A stretch of 64,000 nt of DNA, from positions 128,292-192,291 of the forward strand of contig NZ_LR701479.1 in NCBI RefSeq assembly GCF_902498745.1, in the 5' to 3' direction. Within the stretch, counting starts at the first letter, position 1; every line of letters starts with the position of its first letter. The notes beneath the pieces were generated by a model. The model made no database searches. It was not told where the DNA came from and saw only the letters and a list, made by a program, of their open reading frames with translations. Made by a program: the position numbers and the translations under genes. This DNA comes from Erythrobacter sp. EC-HK427 (GTDB taxonomy: Bacteria; Pseudomonadota; Alphaproteobacteria; Sphingomonadales; Sphingomonadaceae). Below are positions 1 to 8,290 of this stretch, one piece after another.

Positions 1-807
1 TTTGCGCGCATCAGCACGCGGCTCGCCAAATCGGGACTGAAACGCGCCACCAGGCTCGACGTGTCGCAGCGGCTCTTGGCGGAGAAGATCCTCACAGTCG
101 CGCTGTGGGCTGTCGCCATCCTGATCGGGATCGACATTCTCGGCATCGACTTGACGGCGCTCGCGGTCTTTTCTGGCGCGTTCGGCCTTGCCATCGGCTT
201 CGGCCTGCAAAAGACCTTCGGCAATTTGATCGCGGGGATCATCCTCCTGATGGACAAGTCGATCAAGCCGGGGGACGTGATCGCGATTGCCGATCAGGCG
301 GGCAATGAAACCTTCGGACAAATCCGCAAAATCGGCATCCGCGCCGTCTCCATCACCACGCGGGATGAACGCGAATATCTGATTCCCAACGAAAACCTGA
401 TGGTCAATCAAGTGGAGAACTGGTCCTATTCCAGCCGCAAGGTGCGGATGCAGGTGCATGTCGGCATCGGTTATGGCTGCGATCAGAAGCTGGCGCAGAC
501 ACTGATGCTGGAAGCGGCGGCGAGCTGCAAACGGGTCCTCGAAACCCCCAAGCCGACCGTGTGGATGGCCGAATATGGCGACAACAGCGTCAATTACACC
601 ATCCATTGCTGGATCGAAGACCCGGAAATGGGCGTCGGCAATGTCCGTTCCGAAGTGCTCAACCGGTTGTGGGATCTTTTCCAGGAAAACGGCATCGAAA
701 TCCCCTACCCGCAGCGCGACCTCAATCTGCGCGACAATGCACAGTTCCAGCAATTGGTGGCAGCGATTTCGCAGCGGGTGGAAGCCAAGCGCGAGCCGGG
801 CGAGTAA
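1..807 (+). CDS. MscS-family mechanosensitive ion channel (5' truncated)
   Basis: C-terminal part of a small-conductance mechanosensitive channel, an inner-membrane pore that opens under hypo-osmotic tension. The reading frame is open to the first base, so the true start lies outside the window; a GTG at 61 is only an internal candidate. A hydrophobic Gly/Ala-rich stretch (visible residues about 29-75) fits the pore-lining helix TM3, with GLQKTFGNLIAG near its kink. The MscS beta-domain signature follows (LIPNENLMVNQVENWS), then the alpha/beta C-terminal domain. The next gene begins 69 nt downstream on the same strand, but a functional link to sulfur metabolism is not evident. The family assignment is firm; the subfamily cannot be set without the N-terminus. 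Confidence 0.93.
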   Translation, partial: FARISTRLAKSGLKRATRLDVSQRLLAEKILTVALWAVAILIGIDILGIDLTALAVFSGAFGLAIGFGLQKTFGNLIAGIILLMDKSIKPGDVIAIADQAGNETFGQIRKIGIRAVSITTRDEREYLIPNENLMVNQVENWSYSSRKVRMQVHVGIGYGCDQKLAQTLMLEAAASCKRVLETPKPTVWMAEYGDNSVNYTIHCWIEDPEMGVGNVRSEVLNRLWDLFQENGIEIPYPQRDLNLRDNAQFQQLVAAISQRVEAKREPGE

Positions 808-876
808 AGTTCACCTTCGCCCCCGGCAAAGCATTCTCGTTGGCGCTGGCGGCGCGATGCGGCCATCTGGGCCGCC

Positions 877-1632
877 ATGCAAAAAGGCACAATATACCTC
901 GTTGGCGCAGGGCCGGGCGATCCCGACCTGCTGACCCTGCGCGCGGCGCGGCTGATAGAACGCGCCGGATTGATCGTGCATGACGGGCTGGTCGATCCCG
1001 CCATCCTCGCCCTCGCCCGCCCCGATGCGGAGCTGGTCTCGGTCGCCAAGCAACGCGCGCGGCATACTCTGCCGCAGGAGGAGATCAACGGGCTGCTGGT
1101 GCGCGAAGCACTCAAAGGCCGCGATGTCGTTCGCCTCAAAGGCGGCGATCCGTTCATTTTCGGGCGCGGCGGGGAAGAGATGGAAGACGCGCAAGCCGCC
1201 GGTGTGCGGGTGGAGATCGTCCCCGGCATTTCCTCCGCCAATGGTGCCGCGGCTGCTGCGGGCATCCCCCTCACCCACCGCGATAGCGCGAGCATCGTCA
1301 GCTTCGTCGCCGGCCAATGCAAGGGCCTGTCCGAACAGGACTGGTCGGGCCTCGCAGGCGTCGGCCGCACGCTGGTGATCTATATGGGCGTCAAAACCGC
1401 TGGGCAGATCGCCGAAAAGCTGATGGCCGACGGCCTTGCGCCCGATATGCCGCTGGCGGTGATCGAGAACGCCTGCCGCCCCGAAATGCGCGTGCTGCGC
1501 GGGCCATTGGCGGCCTTGCCCGATCTGGTGGAAGCCGAGCAGGTGCAAAGCCCTGCGCTGATCGTGATCGGCGATGTGACGGCGCGCGCCAATGCCGCCG
1601 TCGCGGCTGTCGCTTCGGAGTATGCCTTGTGA
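877..1632 (+). CDS. cobA: Uroporphyrinogen-III C-methyltransferase
   Basis: SUMT uses two S-adenosylmethionines to methylate uroporphyrinogen III at C-2 and C-7, giving precorrin-2 for siroheme. The 251-aa protein is a single tetrapyrrole-methylase domain with the N-terminal VGAGPGDPDLLT loop, RLKGGDPFIFGRGGEE, and the SAM-binding GIPLTHRD segment. No CysG-type oxidase/ferrochelatase domain is attached. Its position in front of a siroheme-dependent sulfite reductase explains its job: cofactor supply. The ATG has no clear Shine-Dalgarno; a GCGGCC/GGCCGC hairpin (859-875) sits directly before it. Its stop overlaps the GTG of the next gene by 4 nt (GTGA), which suggests translational coupling. 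Confidence 0.96.
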   Translation: MQKGTIYLVGAGPGDPDLLTLRAARLIERAGLIVHDGLVDPAILALARPDAELVSVAKQRARHTLPQEEINGLLVREALKGRDVVRLKGGDPFIFGRGGEEMEDAQAAGVRVEIVPGISSANGAAAAAGIPLTHRDSASIVSFVAGQCKGLSEQDWSGLAGVGRTLVIYMGVKTAGQIAEKLMADGLAPDMPLAVIENACRPEMRVLRGPLAALPDLVEAEQVQSPALIVIGDVTARANAAVAAVASEYAL

Positions 1633-1925
1633 AAATCCTCACCGGAAATGATCTCAAAACCGGCGCGGTCGTGTGGTGGAACGGCCAGGGCTGGTCGCTC
1701 CATATCGCCGATGCCGTTGATGCAGGCGAGCACGCCGCCGATATCCTCGCCGCCGAGGAGAGCGCGCGCCGTGTCAACGCTTCCTACGCCATCGATGCGG
1801 AGTTGACCGATGACGGCCCGCGCCCCGCGCACATCAAGGATCGGGTGCGCGCCCTTGGCCCGACGGTGCGGCCCGATCTTGGCTACAAAGCCGCCGCCGA
1901 GCGCGGCTGGGACTGGGTGATCTGA
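1629..1925 (+). CDS. DUF2849 domain protein
   Basis: A 98-aa acidic soluble protein of the DUF2849 family, which in alphaproteobacteria is found between the SUMT gene and the sulfite reductase gene. The start is the GTG at 1629, overlapping the cobA stop; translation then reads VKILTGNDLKTGAVVWW, the usual family N-terminus, so longer in-frame extensions upstream (back to 1317) are rejected. It ends with WDWVI, and its TGA shares one base with the ATG of the reductase (TGATG). No catalytic motif is visible. A helper role in sulfite reduction is inferred from context only. Confidence 0.85.
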   Translation: MKILTGNDLKTGAVVWWNGQGWSLHIADAVDAGEHAADILAAEESARRVNASYAIDAELTDDGPRPAHIKDRVRALGPTVRPDLGYKAAAERGWDWVI

Positions 1926-3607
1926 TGTATATTTATGACCAATATGACCAGGCGATGGTCGATGCCCGTGTCGCGGAGTTCCGCGATCAGGCGCGCCGTC
2001 GGCTCGAAGGCAGACTGAGCGAAGACCAGTTCAAGCCGCTGCGGCTGATGAACGGGCTCTACCTGCAACTCCACGCCTATATGCTGCGCGTCGCCATCCC
2101 CTATGGCACGCTGTCGAGCCGCCAGATGCACGCACTCGCCGACATCGCGGACACATACGACAAGGGCTACGGCCACTTCACGACGCGGCAGAATATCCAG
2201 TACAACTGGATCAAGCTGGAGGATGCGGGCGACATCTTGGCCGATCTCGCCGAGGTGGAAATGCACGCCATCCAGACGAGCGGGAATTGCATCCGCAATA
2301 TTTCCTCCGACCATTTCGCGGGCGCGGCAGCGGACGAGCGGGTTGACCCTCGCCCCTATGCCGAATTGCTGCGCCAATGGTCGAGCCTCCACCCCGAATT
2401 CAGTTACCTGCCGCGCAAGTTCAAGATCGCGGTGATCGCGTCGGACAAGGATCGCGCGGCGATGCGGCTGCACGATATCGGCATCAATATCGTCCGCAAT
2501 GATAGCGGCGAATTGGGCGCGGCCTTCTATGTCGGTGGCGGCATGGGGCGCACCCCGATGATCGCTCCGCTGATCCGCGACTTCGTCCCGCTCGACCAGT
2601 TGGTGACCTACGCCGAGGCCTGTTTGCGCGTCTACAACCGCTACGGGCGGCGCGACAACAAGTACAAGGCGCGCATCAAAATCCTCGTCCATGAACTGGG
2701 CGCGGACGAATATGCGCGGCAGGTGGAGGCCGAATTCGCGCATCTGCTGGATCAGGGCGTCGAACCACCGTTGGCCGAGCTAGAGCGGATCAAGGGGTAT
2801 TTCGAGCTTCCCGAACCCCTCCGTCATCCCCGCGAAGGCGGGGACCCCGCTGCCTTTGCGCAGCGGATCGAAGCAAAGCTGGATTCCCGCCTTCGCGGGA
2901 ATGACGGCTTTGCGAAATGGGCGCGGCGCAATCTCAACCCCCACCATCATCCGGATTACACCTCCGCCGTCATCAGCCTCAAGCCCGTCGGCGGCATTCC
3001 CGGCGATGCGACGGCAGAGCAAATGCACCTGATGGCGGAACTCGCCCGCGAATACAGTTTCGATGAATGCCGCGTCATGCACACGCAGAATATCGTGCTG
3101 CCCCATGTCGAAATCGCCCGCCTTCCCGAACTCTACGCAAAGCTGTACGCAGCGGGCCTCGGTACGCCCAATCTTGACCAGGTGGACGATATTATCGCCT
3201 GCCCCGGCCTCGATTATTGCAGCCTCGCCAATGCCCGCTCCATCCCCATAGCGCAGAATATCTCGCGGCGGTTTGCGGAGACCGGCAAGGGCGATGTGCT
3301 GGGCGAATTGAAGCTCAAAATCTCCGGCTGCATCAATGCCTGCGGGCATCACCATGCGGGCCATATCGGCATTCTGGGCGTCGACAAGAAGGGCGTCGAG
3401 AATTACCAGCTGCTGCTCGGCGGGAGCGAGGCGGAGGACGTTTCGCTCGCCAAGATCACAGGCCCCGGCTTTGACGAGGCGGGGATTGTCGATGCGGTCG
3501 AAAAGGTCACCGACACCTATCTGGCCGAACGGCAGGAGGGCGAACGCTTCCTCGATACCTATCGCCGCCTCGGCATGGCTCCGTTCAAGGAGGCGCTCTA
3601 TGGTTGA
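1925..3607 (+). CDS. cysI: Nitrite/sulfite reductase hemoprotein (siroheme, 4Fe-4S)
   Basis: Siroheme/[4Fe-4S] reductase catalysing the six-electron reduction of sulfite to sulfide (nitrite is an alternative substrate in the family). The 560-aa protein has two ferredoxin-like half domains and siroheme domains; FTTRQNIQYNWI and TSGNCIRNIS lie in the N-terminal half. The cluster cysteines are in CPGLDYC and GCINACGHHHAGH near residues 425-480. Operon context (SUMT before, DUF934 and APS reductase after) favours sulfite. Residues about 300-327 are encoded by a palindromic repeat (2822-2906) that sits inside the linker before FAKWARRNL and keeps the frame open; it looks like a tolerated insertion. 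The stop overlaps the next start by 8 nt. Confidence 0.93.
   Translation: MYIYDQYDQAMVDARVAEFRDQARRRLEGRLSEDQFKPLRLMNGLYLQLHAYMLRVAIPYGTLSSRQMHALADIADTYDKGYGHFTTRQNIQYNWIKLEDAGDILADLAEVEMHAIQTSGNCIRNISSDHFAGAAADERVDPRPYAELLRQWSSLHPEFSYLPRKFKIAVIASDKDRAAMRLHDIGINIVRNDSGELGAAFYVGGGMGRTPMIAPLIRDFVPLDQLVTYAEACLRVYNRYGRRDNKYKARIKILVHELGADEYARQVEAEFAHLLDQGVEPPLAELERIKGYFELPEPLRHPREGGDPAAFAQRIEAKLDSRLRGNDGFAKWARRNLNPHHHPDYTSAVISLKPVGGIPGDATAEQMHLMAELAREYSFDECRVMHTQNIVLPHVEIARLPELYAKLYAAGLGTPNLDQVDDIIACPGLDYCSLANARSIPIAQNISRRFAETGKGDVLGELKLKISGCINACGHHHAGHIGILGVDKKGVENYQLLLGGSEAEDVSLAKITGPGFDEAGIVDAVEKVTDTYLAERQEGERFLDTYRRLGMAPFKEALYG
2822..2906. repeat. REP/RPE-like palindromic element inserted in the sulfite reductase gene
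   Basis: An 85-bp element bounded by long imperfect inverted repeats. The left arm begins CGTCATCCCCGCGAAGGCGG (2822) and the right arm ends CCGCCTTCGCGGGAATGACG (2906). The 'CGTCATTCCCGCG' type of arm is a common dispersed intergenic palindrome in alphaproteobacteria (recalled, not searched). Here it lies wholly inside a coding region and is translated as a Pro/Arg/Gly/Asp-rich segment without breaking the frame. It resembles the Rickettsia palindromic elements in behaviour. Confidence 0.85.
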
Positions 3608-4055
3608 TCCCGTCCTCGGCACCGGCCCCGATGCCGTGCAGCTGCGCTTCCGTGATGATCCGGTGGCGGACGGCGCGCAGGTGACTGTCGACTCGTTCCT
3701 CGAACAAGAGGACGCCTCCGCCGTGCGGATCGAACCGGGCGATGATGCGCGCGCGCTTCTGCCGCATCTGGCGCGGCTGCAACTGGTCGAGGTGAACTTC
3801 CCCGTGTTTGGCGACGGGCGCGGCTATTCCGCCGCCCGCTTGCTGCGCGAACACGGCTATACCGGCGAAATCCGCGCGGTGGGCGATGTCGGGGTAGACC
3901 AGATCGCCCATATGCGCCGCTGCGGGTTCGACGCCTTTGCGCCCGACAAACCGCTCGACGAAGCCGATGTCGCAGCGGCATTGGCGCGTTTTCCGGCCGT
4001 CTATCAGCCGACCACAGATGGCGCGGTTCCGATCTGGACGCTGCGTCATGGCTGA
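3600..4055 (+). CDS. DUF934 domain protein
   Basis: A 151-aa soluble protein of the DUF934 family, typically encoded beside sulfite reductase and APS/PAPS reductase. The visible core includes LQLVEVNFPVFGDGRGYSAA, then REHGYTGEIRAVGDVGVDQI and MRRCGFDAF, the conserved family segments. The ATG at 3600 overlaps the reductase stop by 8 nt (ATGGTTGA) and its own stop overlaps cysH in the same way (ATGGCTGA), so the three genes look translationally coupled. The biochemical role is not established; by context it serves assimilatory sulfate reduction. Confidence 0.9.
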   Translation: MVDPVLGTGPDAVQLRFRDDPVADGAQVTVDSFLEQEDASAVRIEPGDDARALLPHLARLQLVEVNFPVFGDGRGYSAARLLREHGYTGEIRAVGDVGVDQIAHMRRCGFDAFAPDKPLDEADVAAALARFPAVYQPTTDGAVPIWTLRHG

Positions 4056-4833
4056 GGCTGTTCGCCGCTTGGATGTGATCGACACCGCCCCTGCGTTTAT
4101 GCAGGCGGATGCGGACGCGCTGAATGCGCGGTTCGAAGGTGTCGAGACGCTTACCATGCTGCGCGCGCTGTTTGCCGAAGGCACGCTGGGCCGCGTTGCC
4201 GTCGTTTCCAGCTTCGGCACCGAAAGCGCGGTGCTGCTCGATCTGGTCGCCCGTGCTGACCGGAGCATTCCGGTGATTTTCGTCGATACGCTGAAGATGT
4301 TTCCCGAAACGCTAGCCTATCGCGAGACGCTGATCGCGCGGCTGGGCATCGAGAATGCCGACGTCGTGACCCCAAACGAGGACACACTTCGCGCCAAGGA
4401 CGAAACGGGTCTGCGCTGGTCATACGATCCCGATGGCTGCTGCGCGATCCGCAAGGTGGAGCCTTTGGCGCGCGCCAAGGCCTGGCTCGATGCGTGGATC
4501 TCGGGACGCAAGGCGTTCCAATCGGTCACGCGACAGAACATTCCGCGTTTTGAAGTCGAGGACGGGCGGTTGAAGCTCAACCCGCTGGGGGATTGGGTGA
4601 AGGCCGATCTCGACGCCTATTTCGAAGAGCGCAATTTGCCGCGCCATCCGCGGGAAGCGAAGGGCTTCCTCTCGGTCGGCTGCGCGCCTTGCACATCCCC
4701 AGTGGCACCGGGCGAAGACCCGCGCGCGGGCCGCTGGCGCGGTTGGGACAAAACCGAATGCGGCATCCACACCGACAGTGGTGGCACATCGCAGGCAAGT
4801 GACCTGCCGCCGGGTTACGAGCCCTTCCTGTAA
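4048..4833 (+). CDS. cysH: Phosphoadenylyl/adenylyl-sulfate reductase
   Basis: Reduces activated sulfate to sulfite with thioredoxin, feeding the upstream sulfite reductase. The 261-aa protein has a PP-loop-like SSFGTES segment (residues 54-60), the Cys pair C131-C132 in DGCCAIRK, the second pair C212 and C215 in VGCAPC, and the catalytic C238 in ECGIH. The CC...CxxC set binds a [4Fe-4S] cluster and marks the APS-type enzyme rather than the cluster-free PAPS reductase of E. coli. The start overlapping the DUF934 stop was chosen; longer upstream extensions lie inside that gene. No ATP sulfurylase gene is in the window. Confidence 0.94.
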   Translation: MAEAVRRLDVIDTAPAFMQADADALNARFEGVETLTMLRALFAEGTLGRVAVVSSFGTESAVLLDLVARADRSIPVIFVDTLKMFPETLAYRETLIARLGIENADVVTPNEDTLRAKDETGLRWSYDPDGCCAIRKVEPLARAKAWLDAWISGRKAFQSVTRQNIPRFEVEDGRLKLNPLGDWVKADLDAYFEERNLPRHPREAKGFLSVGCAPCTSPVAPGEDPRAGRWRGWDKTECGIHTDSGGTSQASDLPPGYEPFL

Positions 4834-4843
4834 GGTTGCTCGC

Positions 4844-5437
4844 TCACCAGCTGAGTTCGGGCGTATAGCCGTCGCGGCTTTCGCCGGGTGTGACGAAGCG
4901 CGCACCGACAATATGGATCGCCGCTTTGCGCAAATCAGGATTGCCGAGGCCGGGGATATATAGCTGTTCGAACAGGCCATCCGAATACAGCCCTGGGTCA
5001 ATGCGGGATATGACGCCATAGACATTGACGCTTTCGGCCACCGCACCTTCGCCCCGGAACGCCGAAAGCGGCTGCTTCACGCTCGCCTGCACCAGCATTG
5101 TCATCCCAAGCTCGCCGCCCCAATCGGTGGGCACGCCGCACATCAGCCGGGCCATGGCCGCGATTCCACCGCCCTTGCGATCCGCCATCTGTTCAACCTG
5201 CGCGTAATTCTCCCAGTCGAGCCACCAATTGCCGCTGGCCACCCGGCTGGCATCGGGCGCGATTCCAAAACGCAGTATCTTGGTGCCCGCCGCGATTTCC
5301 ACCCGGCGCGGATTGCGGATGCCGCCGGTCATTTCGTCGCTGTGCTTGGCTGGATTGAGCGTTACGTTGCCGCCCGCGACTTCGCGCAGCGCCTCTGCCC
5401 GCTGAAGATATTGTGCATTGATCGTCGCCACTGCCAT
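4844..5437 (-). CDS. Hypothetical protein (unrecognised, 197 aa)
   Basis: Not recognised. A 197-aa soluble protein with no signal peptide or membrane segment. It carries two tryptophan-rich patches (NWWLDWENY near residue 70; PTDWGGELGM near 105) and ends YTPELSW. It converges on cysH with a 10-nt gap, so it is not part of the sulfur operon. GGAGG lies directly before the ATG at 5437; with normal spacing it would serve the GTG two codons later (5431), so the start is uncertain by two residues. The 123 nt upstream (5438-5560) hold nothing I can name. Confidence 0.72.
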   Translation of the reverse strand: MAVATINAQYLQRAEALREVAGGNVTLNPAKHSDEMTGGIRNPRRVEIAAGTKILRFGIAPDASRVASGNWWLDWENYAQVEQMADRKGGGIAAMARLMCGVPTDWGGELGMTMLVQASVKQPLSAFRGEGAVAESVNVYGVISRIDPGLYSDGLFEQLYIPGLGNPDLRKAAIHIVGARFVTPGESRDGYTPELSW

Positions 5438-5560
5438 CCTCCGCCCACGCGTGCCACAAGGATGCGTCCCGTCCGGCCTCTAACCGGGCCGTGAAACCCA
5501 GCTTGCGTTGCGAATCGGCGCGAGTCCAGCGCAAAAATCGTGCGGCTCAAGCGTGCAATC

Positions 5561-6763
5561 CTAGCTCGCGCGCAGCAGCAGGCCGTAGGCGACCAGCGTG
5601 TCGATCACATCGTTCAGCTCTTCGCTATCGCTGACGCTGAAATCGCTTTTGCGCATCGATCCTGCGGCGATTTTCTCGCGCAGCTGATCCGCCAATTCGT
5701 CGCTCATCGGAATGCTAGCGCCCGACAGCACGATCTGCTGTTCGATCCCGCCATCTTCGTTCGGTGCCGCTTCGAAGCTGAACAGGATATGCTCGCGGAT
5801 CGTGAGCAGATCGTCCGGCCCAATGCCGTTGGCGAGCGATAGCAGCGCGCCCCGCAGACGCGGCCCCTGACCGCGCACGAAATTGCCCGAAAACGCGGCC
5901 AAAGTCGCATCAAAGCTCGCCTTCTCAGCCAACTCGTTCACCAGATGGCGAAAGGTCTGCGCATGGCGCTCGGTCACTTCGCCGCCTTCGAAAAACAGGT
6001 CGCGCGGCAGCGAGTGGCGCATTTCGGGGATGCGCAAGCTGGCCTCGGCCATCGCCTCCAGCATGAATTCCGCCCAGGTCTGCACCAGAATGCCGACAGT
6101 GATATGGAGGCTAGGCTCGTCGCCGTGATTGGGCGCGCGGTGCGCGGTGCCGCGCGGAACGTAGAGACACTCGCCGGGGTTGAGGACAAACTTTTCCTTC
6201 AAGTCGCCCGTATCGTGCACACCCTTGCGGAAGCTCTCGCCTTTGAAAGGTAGCCCATCGCGGTCGCCATAGATTTCCCATTCCTTCGCGCCGGAAATCT
6301 GGATCACGAAGACATCGTGATCGTCGTAATGCACGCCGAAGCCGTGGGCACTGGGCGGTGTGAGATAGATATTGGTCTGGATGCGCGCGCCGAATTGCCG
6401 CTCCAGCGCGAGGCAGAACTGGTAGAGCTTGCCATCGGCCAGATGCAGCTGCGGCAGGACGATCGTGGCGCCGTCACGGAAATTGTCGAGCACCGATCCG
6501 CGATCGACCACGCCATTGGCAAAGGTATATTCGGTTTCGGGCAGCCCTTCGCCCGATTTCGCCATGCTGATCGATGTCGGCGGCAATTCGCTGTCGGAGA
6601 GGATCTCGTCTATGCGGTCAAGGCTCAGCAAAGCAGCCGCGGCCTCGCTCTTCTGCGGCTTGCGGAAATGTCTGCGCTCGTAATATTCGGCGAAGAATTC
6701 ATCTGCCGAAAGCGGTGCAATCATCATCGCCAGCGCATCTTGCGCCGAAGTATCGAGGCTCAT
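5561..6763 (-). CDS. JmjC/cupin-type 2-oxoglutarate oxygenase (ribosomal oxygenase-like)
   Basis: A 400-aa protein of the cupin_4/JmjC family, which includes bacterial and human ribosomal oxygenases that hydroxylate ribosomal protein side chains using Fe(II) and 2-oxoglutarate. The iron triad is visible as H145 and D147 in VHYDDHD and distal H208 in PRGTAHRA; LNPGECLYVPRG is the usual strand before it. Residues 15-40 (MIAPLSADEFFAEYYERRHF) match the family N-terminus, and the C-terminal third is a helical/winged-helix region ending in LLLRAS. The substrate cannot be told from sequence. No operon partner is close. Confidence 0.85.
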   Translation of the reverse strand: MSLDTSAQDALAMMIAPLSADEFFAEYYERRHFRKPQKSEAAAALLSLDRIDEILSDSELPPTSISMAKSGEGLPETEYTFANGVVDRGSVLDNFRDGATIVLPQLHLADGKLYQFCLALERQFGARIQTNIYLTPPSAHGFGVHYDDHDVFVIQISGAKEWEIYGDRDGLPFKGESFRKGVHDTGDLKEKFVLNPGECLYVPRGTAHRAPNHGDEPSLHITVGILVQTWAEFMLEAMAEASLRIPEMRHSLPRDLFFEGGEVTERHAQTFRHLVNELAEKASFDATLAAFSGNFVRGQGPRLRGALLSLANGIGPDDLLTIREHILFSFEAAPNEDGGIEQQIVLSGASIPMSDELADQLREKIAAGSMRKSDFSVSDSEELNDVIDTLVAYGLLLRAS

Positions 6764-6848
6764 TTTTCCATTCCGGTTTCAGGTGCCAGAAACAGATCGG
6801 GGGCCAGCGATGCCAGCCCCCGATATGGTTTTCAGTGAATGCGCGAGG

Positions 6849-7241
6849 TTACGCGCAGGAACCGCGGCCACGGCCACGACCGGCACGGTCGCTATCGTCC
6901 GCGTCGGTCACGCCTGTGCGGCCATAACCGGCCTGGTCGTTCGGATCGCTATCGCTGGTGCCGTTGCTGGCGCCGCGACCACGGCCACCGCAATCGCTGT
7001 TCGCGCCGCTATCCGAATCGGTGACGCCCGAGGAGCCGCGGCCATAGCCGGCCCGGTCATTGGCGTCGGAATCAGTCAGGCCCGTACGTCCGTAACCGGC
7101 TTGGTCATTCGGATCGCTGTCGGTGCGGCCGGTGCGCGCCTGCTGCGCAATGGCCGGAACGGCGATAACAGTCGCCGCCGCTGCGCCCGTAATCAGGCCC
7201 ACAAACGAACGACGCGATACGGGCTTTGCTCTTTTTGCCAT
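6849..7241 (-). CDS. Small Tat-exported Asp/Gly/Arg repeat protein
   Basis: A 130-aa protein whose N-terminus has a twin-arginine signal (SRRSFVGLITG, then a hydrophobic stretch ending AIAQQA), so export as a folded protein is predicted. The mature part is almost entirely imperfect repeats of about 16 residues around TDSDPNDQAGYGRTG; roughly five units are seen, the third diverged and carrying a Cys (NSDCGGRGRG). The chain ends GRGSCA, giving a possible disulfide pair. The ATG at 7241 was chosen because GGGGGA precedes it and the Tat motif follows closely; an upstream in-frame start at 7295 is unlikely. The function is unknown; acidic DxDxND patches could bind metal, which is speculation. Confidence 0.8.
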   Translation of the reverse strand: MAKRAKPVSRRSFVGLITGAAAATVIAVPAIAQQARTGRTDSDPNDQAGYGRTGLTDSDANDRAGYGRGSSGVTDSDSGANSDCGGRGRGASNGTSDSDPNDQAGYGRTGVTDADDSDRAGRGRGRGSCA

Positions 7242-7381
7242 ACGAAAATCCCCCAACTTATGCCCCGGCGTCCCTGCCGAAGGTTTCCCAGGCACCTCTA
7301 TCCCACAAGGTGCCCTGATGAGGAGATACTAGATTTACAAATCGAAATGGCAAGCCCTCCCTACAAAAATGTCAGCAATTG

Positions 7382-8290
7382 TCATAACCACCCGTTATCG
7401 CGATACCATTGCGCGGTTTGCGCAAGTCCGCGCTGCGTTTCGACGACCGGCTGCCAGACACCCGGCGGCACGACTCGGGCGGGGTCGGACACCCAGTCAG
7501 GATGCGCCATATAGCGGGCGCGGTCGGGCGTCAGCTTGGCCCTGGCACCGCGTAGGGCGCGATCAAGTCTGCCCGCACCCAGCAGCAGGGCTGCGGGCAT
7601 GGCCGGTGCCCAAACCGCTTTCCCCATGGCCTTGCCGATGGCCTTGGCGAACCCGGTGTGCGACCAGCCGCCCAGCGTCCCGTCATCGGGTTCGAATATC
7701 CGTTCGCGCGATCCCTCGCCCGCATTGACCAGTGCCAGCAGCAGGCGCGCCAGATCCTCGACATGGATAAACGACGCGCGCCCCGCTGGCGGCATCGGCA
7801 TTACCCGCAGCCGTGCGGCGCGGAACAGTTCGAAAATTTCGGTATCGCGCGGGCCATAGACACCGGGCGGGCGCACGATCGTCCAGTCGAGCCCCGACAC
7901 TTGCACCACTTCCTCGCCCAACCGCTTGGAATGGCCATACATCGACAGACCCGGCTCGCGTGCGGCGAGCGAAGAGACGTGGATGAACCGGGAGACCCCG
8001 GCCTCGCGCGCGGCGGCAACGACGTTTTGTGTGCCCTCCACATTCCCCGCGCGAAAACCCGCAGCATCGGGCGCGTTCACGACGCCGGCAATGTGCACCA
8101 CTGCCGTAGCGCCCCGCACCAGTTCCGCCAGCGCGGGCTGGTCGGACAAATCGCCGCGCACCCAGCGCACGCCCTTGCGGTCGGGCTGCTCGCGCCGCGT
8201 CAGCGCGCTGACGGCCAGACTTCCCTGCTCTGCCGCGTCGAGCACCGCCTGCCCGACAAAGCCGGTGCCGCCGGTGATCGCGATACTCAC
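7382..8290 (-). CDS. NAD(P)-dependent epimerase/dehydratase (extended SDR)
   Basis: A 302-aa extended/atypical short-chain dehydrogenase. The Rossmann glycine motif GGTGFVGQAV is at residues 7-16, HIAGVVNAP follows the fourth strand, and YGHSKRLGE supplies the Y-x3-K pair. It resembles the NDUFA9-like nucleoside-sugar epimerase group common in alphaproteobacteria; no substrate is assignable. The start ATG overlaps the proB stop by 4 nt (ATGA), so it is probably co-transcribed with proB, although no pathway link is obvious. Confidence 0.86.
   Translation of the reverse strand: MSIAITGGTGFVGQAVLDAAEQGSLAVSALTRREQPDRKGVRWVRGDLSDQPALAELVRGATAVVHIAGVVNAPDAAGFRAGNVEGTQNVVAAAREAGVSRFIHVSSLAAREPGLSMYGHSKRLGEEVVQVSGLDWTIVRPPGVYGPRDTEIFELFRAARLRVMPMPPAGRASFIHVEDLARLLLALVNAGEGSRERIFEPDDGTLGGWSHTGFAKAIGKAMGKAVWAPAMPAALLLGAGRLDRALRGARAKLTPDRARYMAHPDWVSDPARVVPPGVWQPVVETQRGLAQTAQWYRDNGWL

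Noticed and set aside
859-875. Hairpin before cobA as a riboswitch
   Set aside because: Only a 6-bp stem with a 5-nt loop; no cobalamin or SAM riboswitch core is visible around it. It may only mask initiation.
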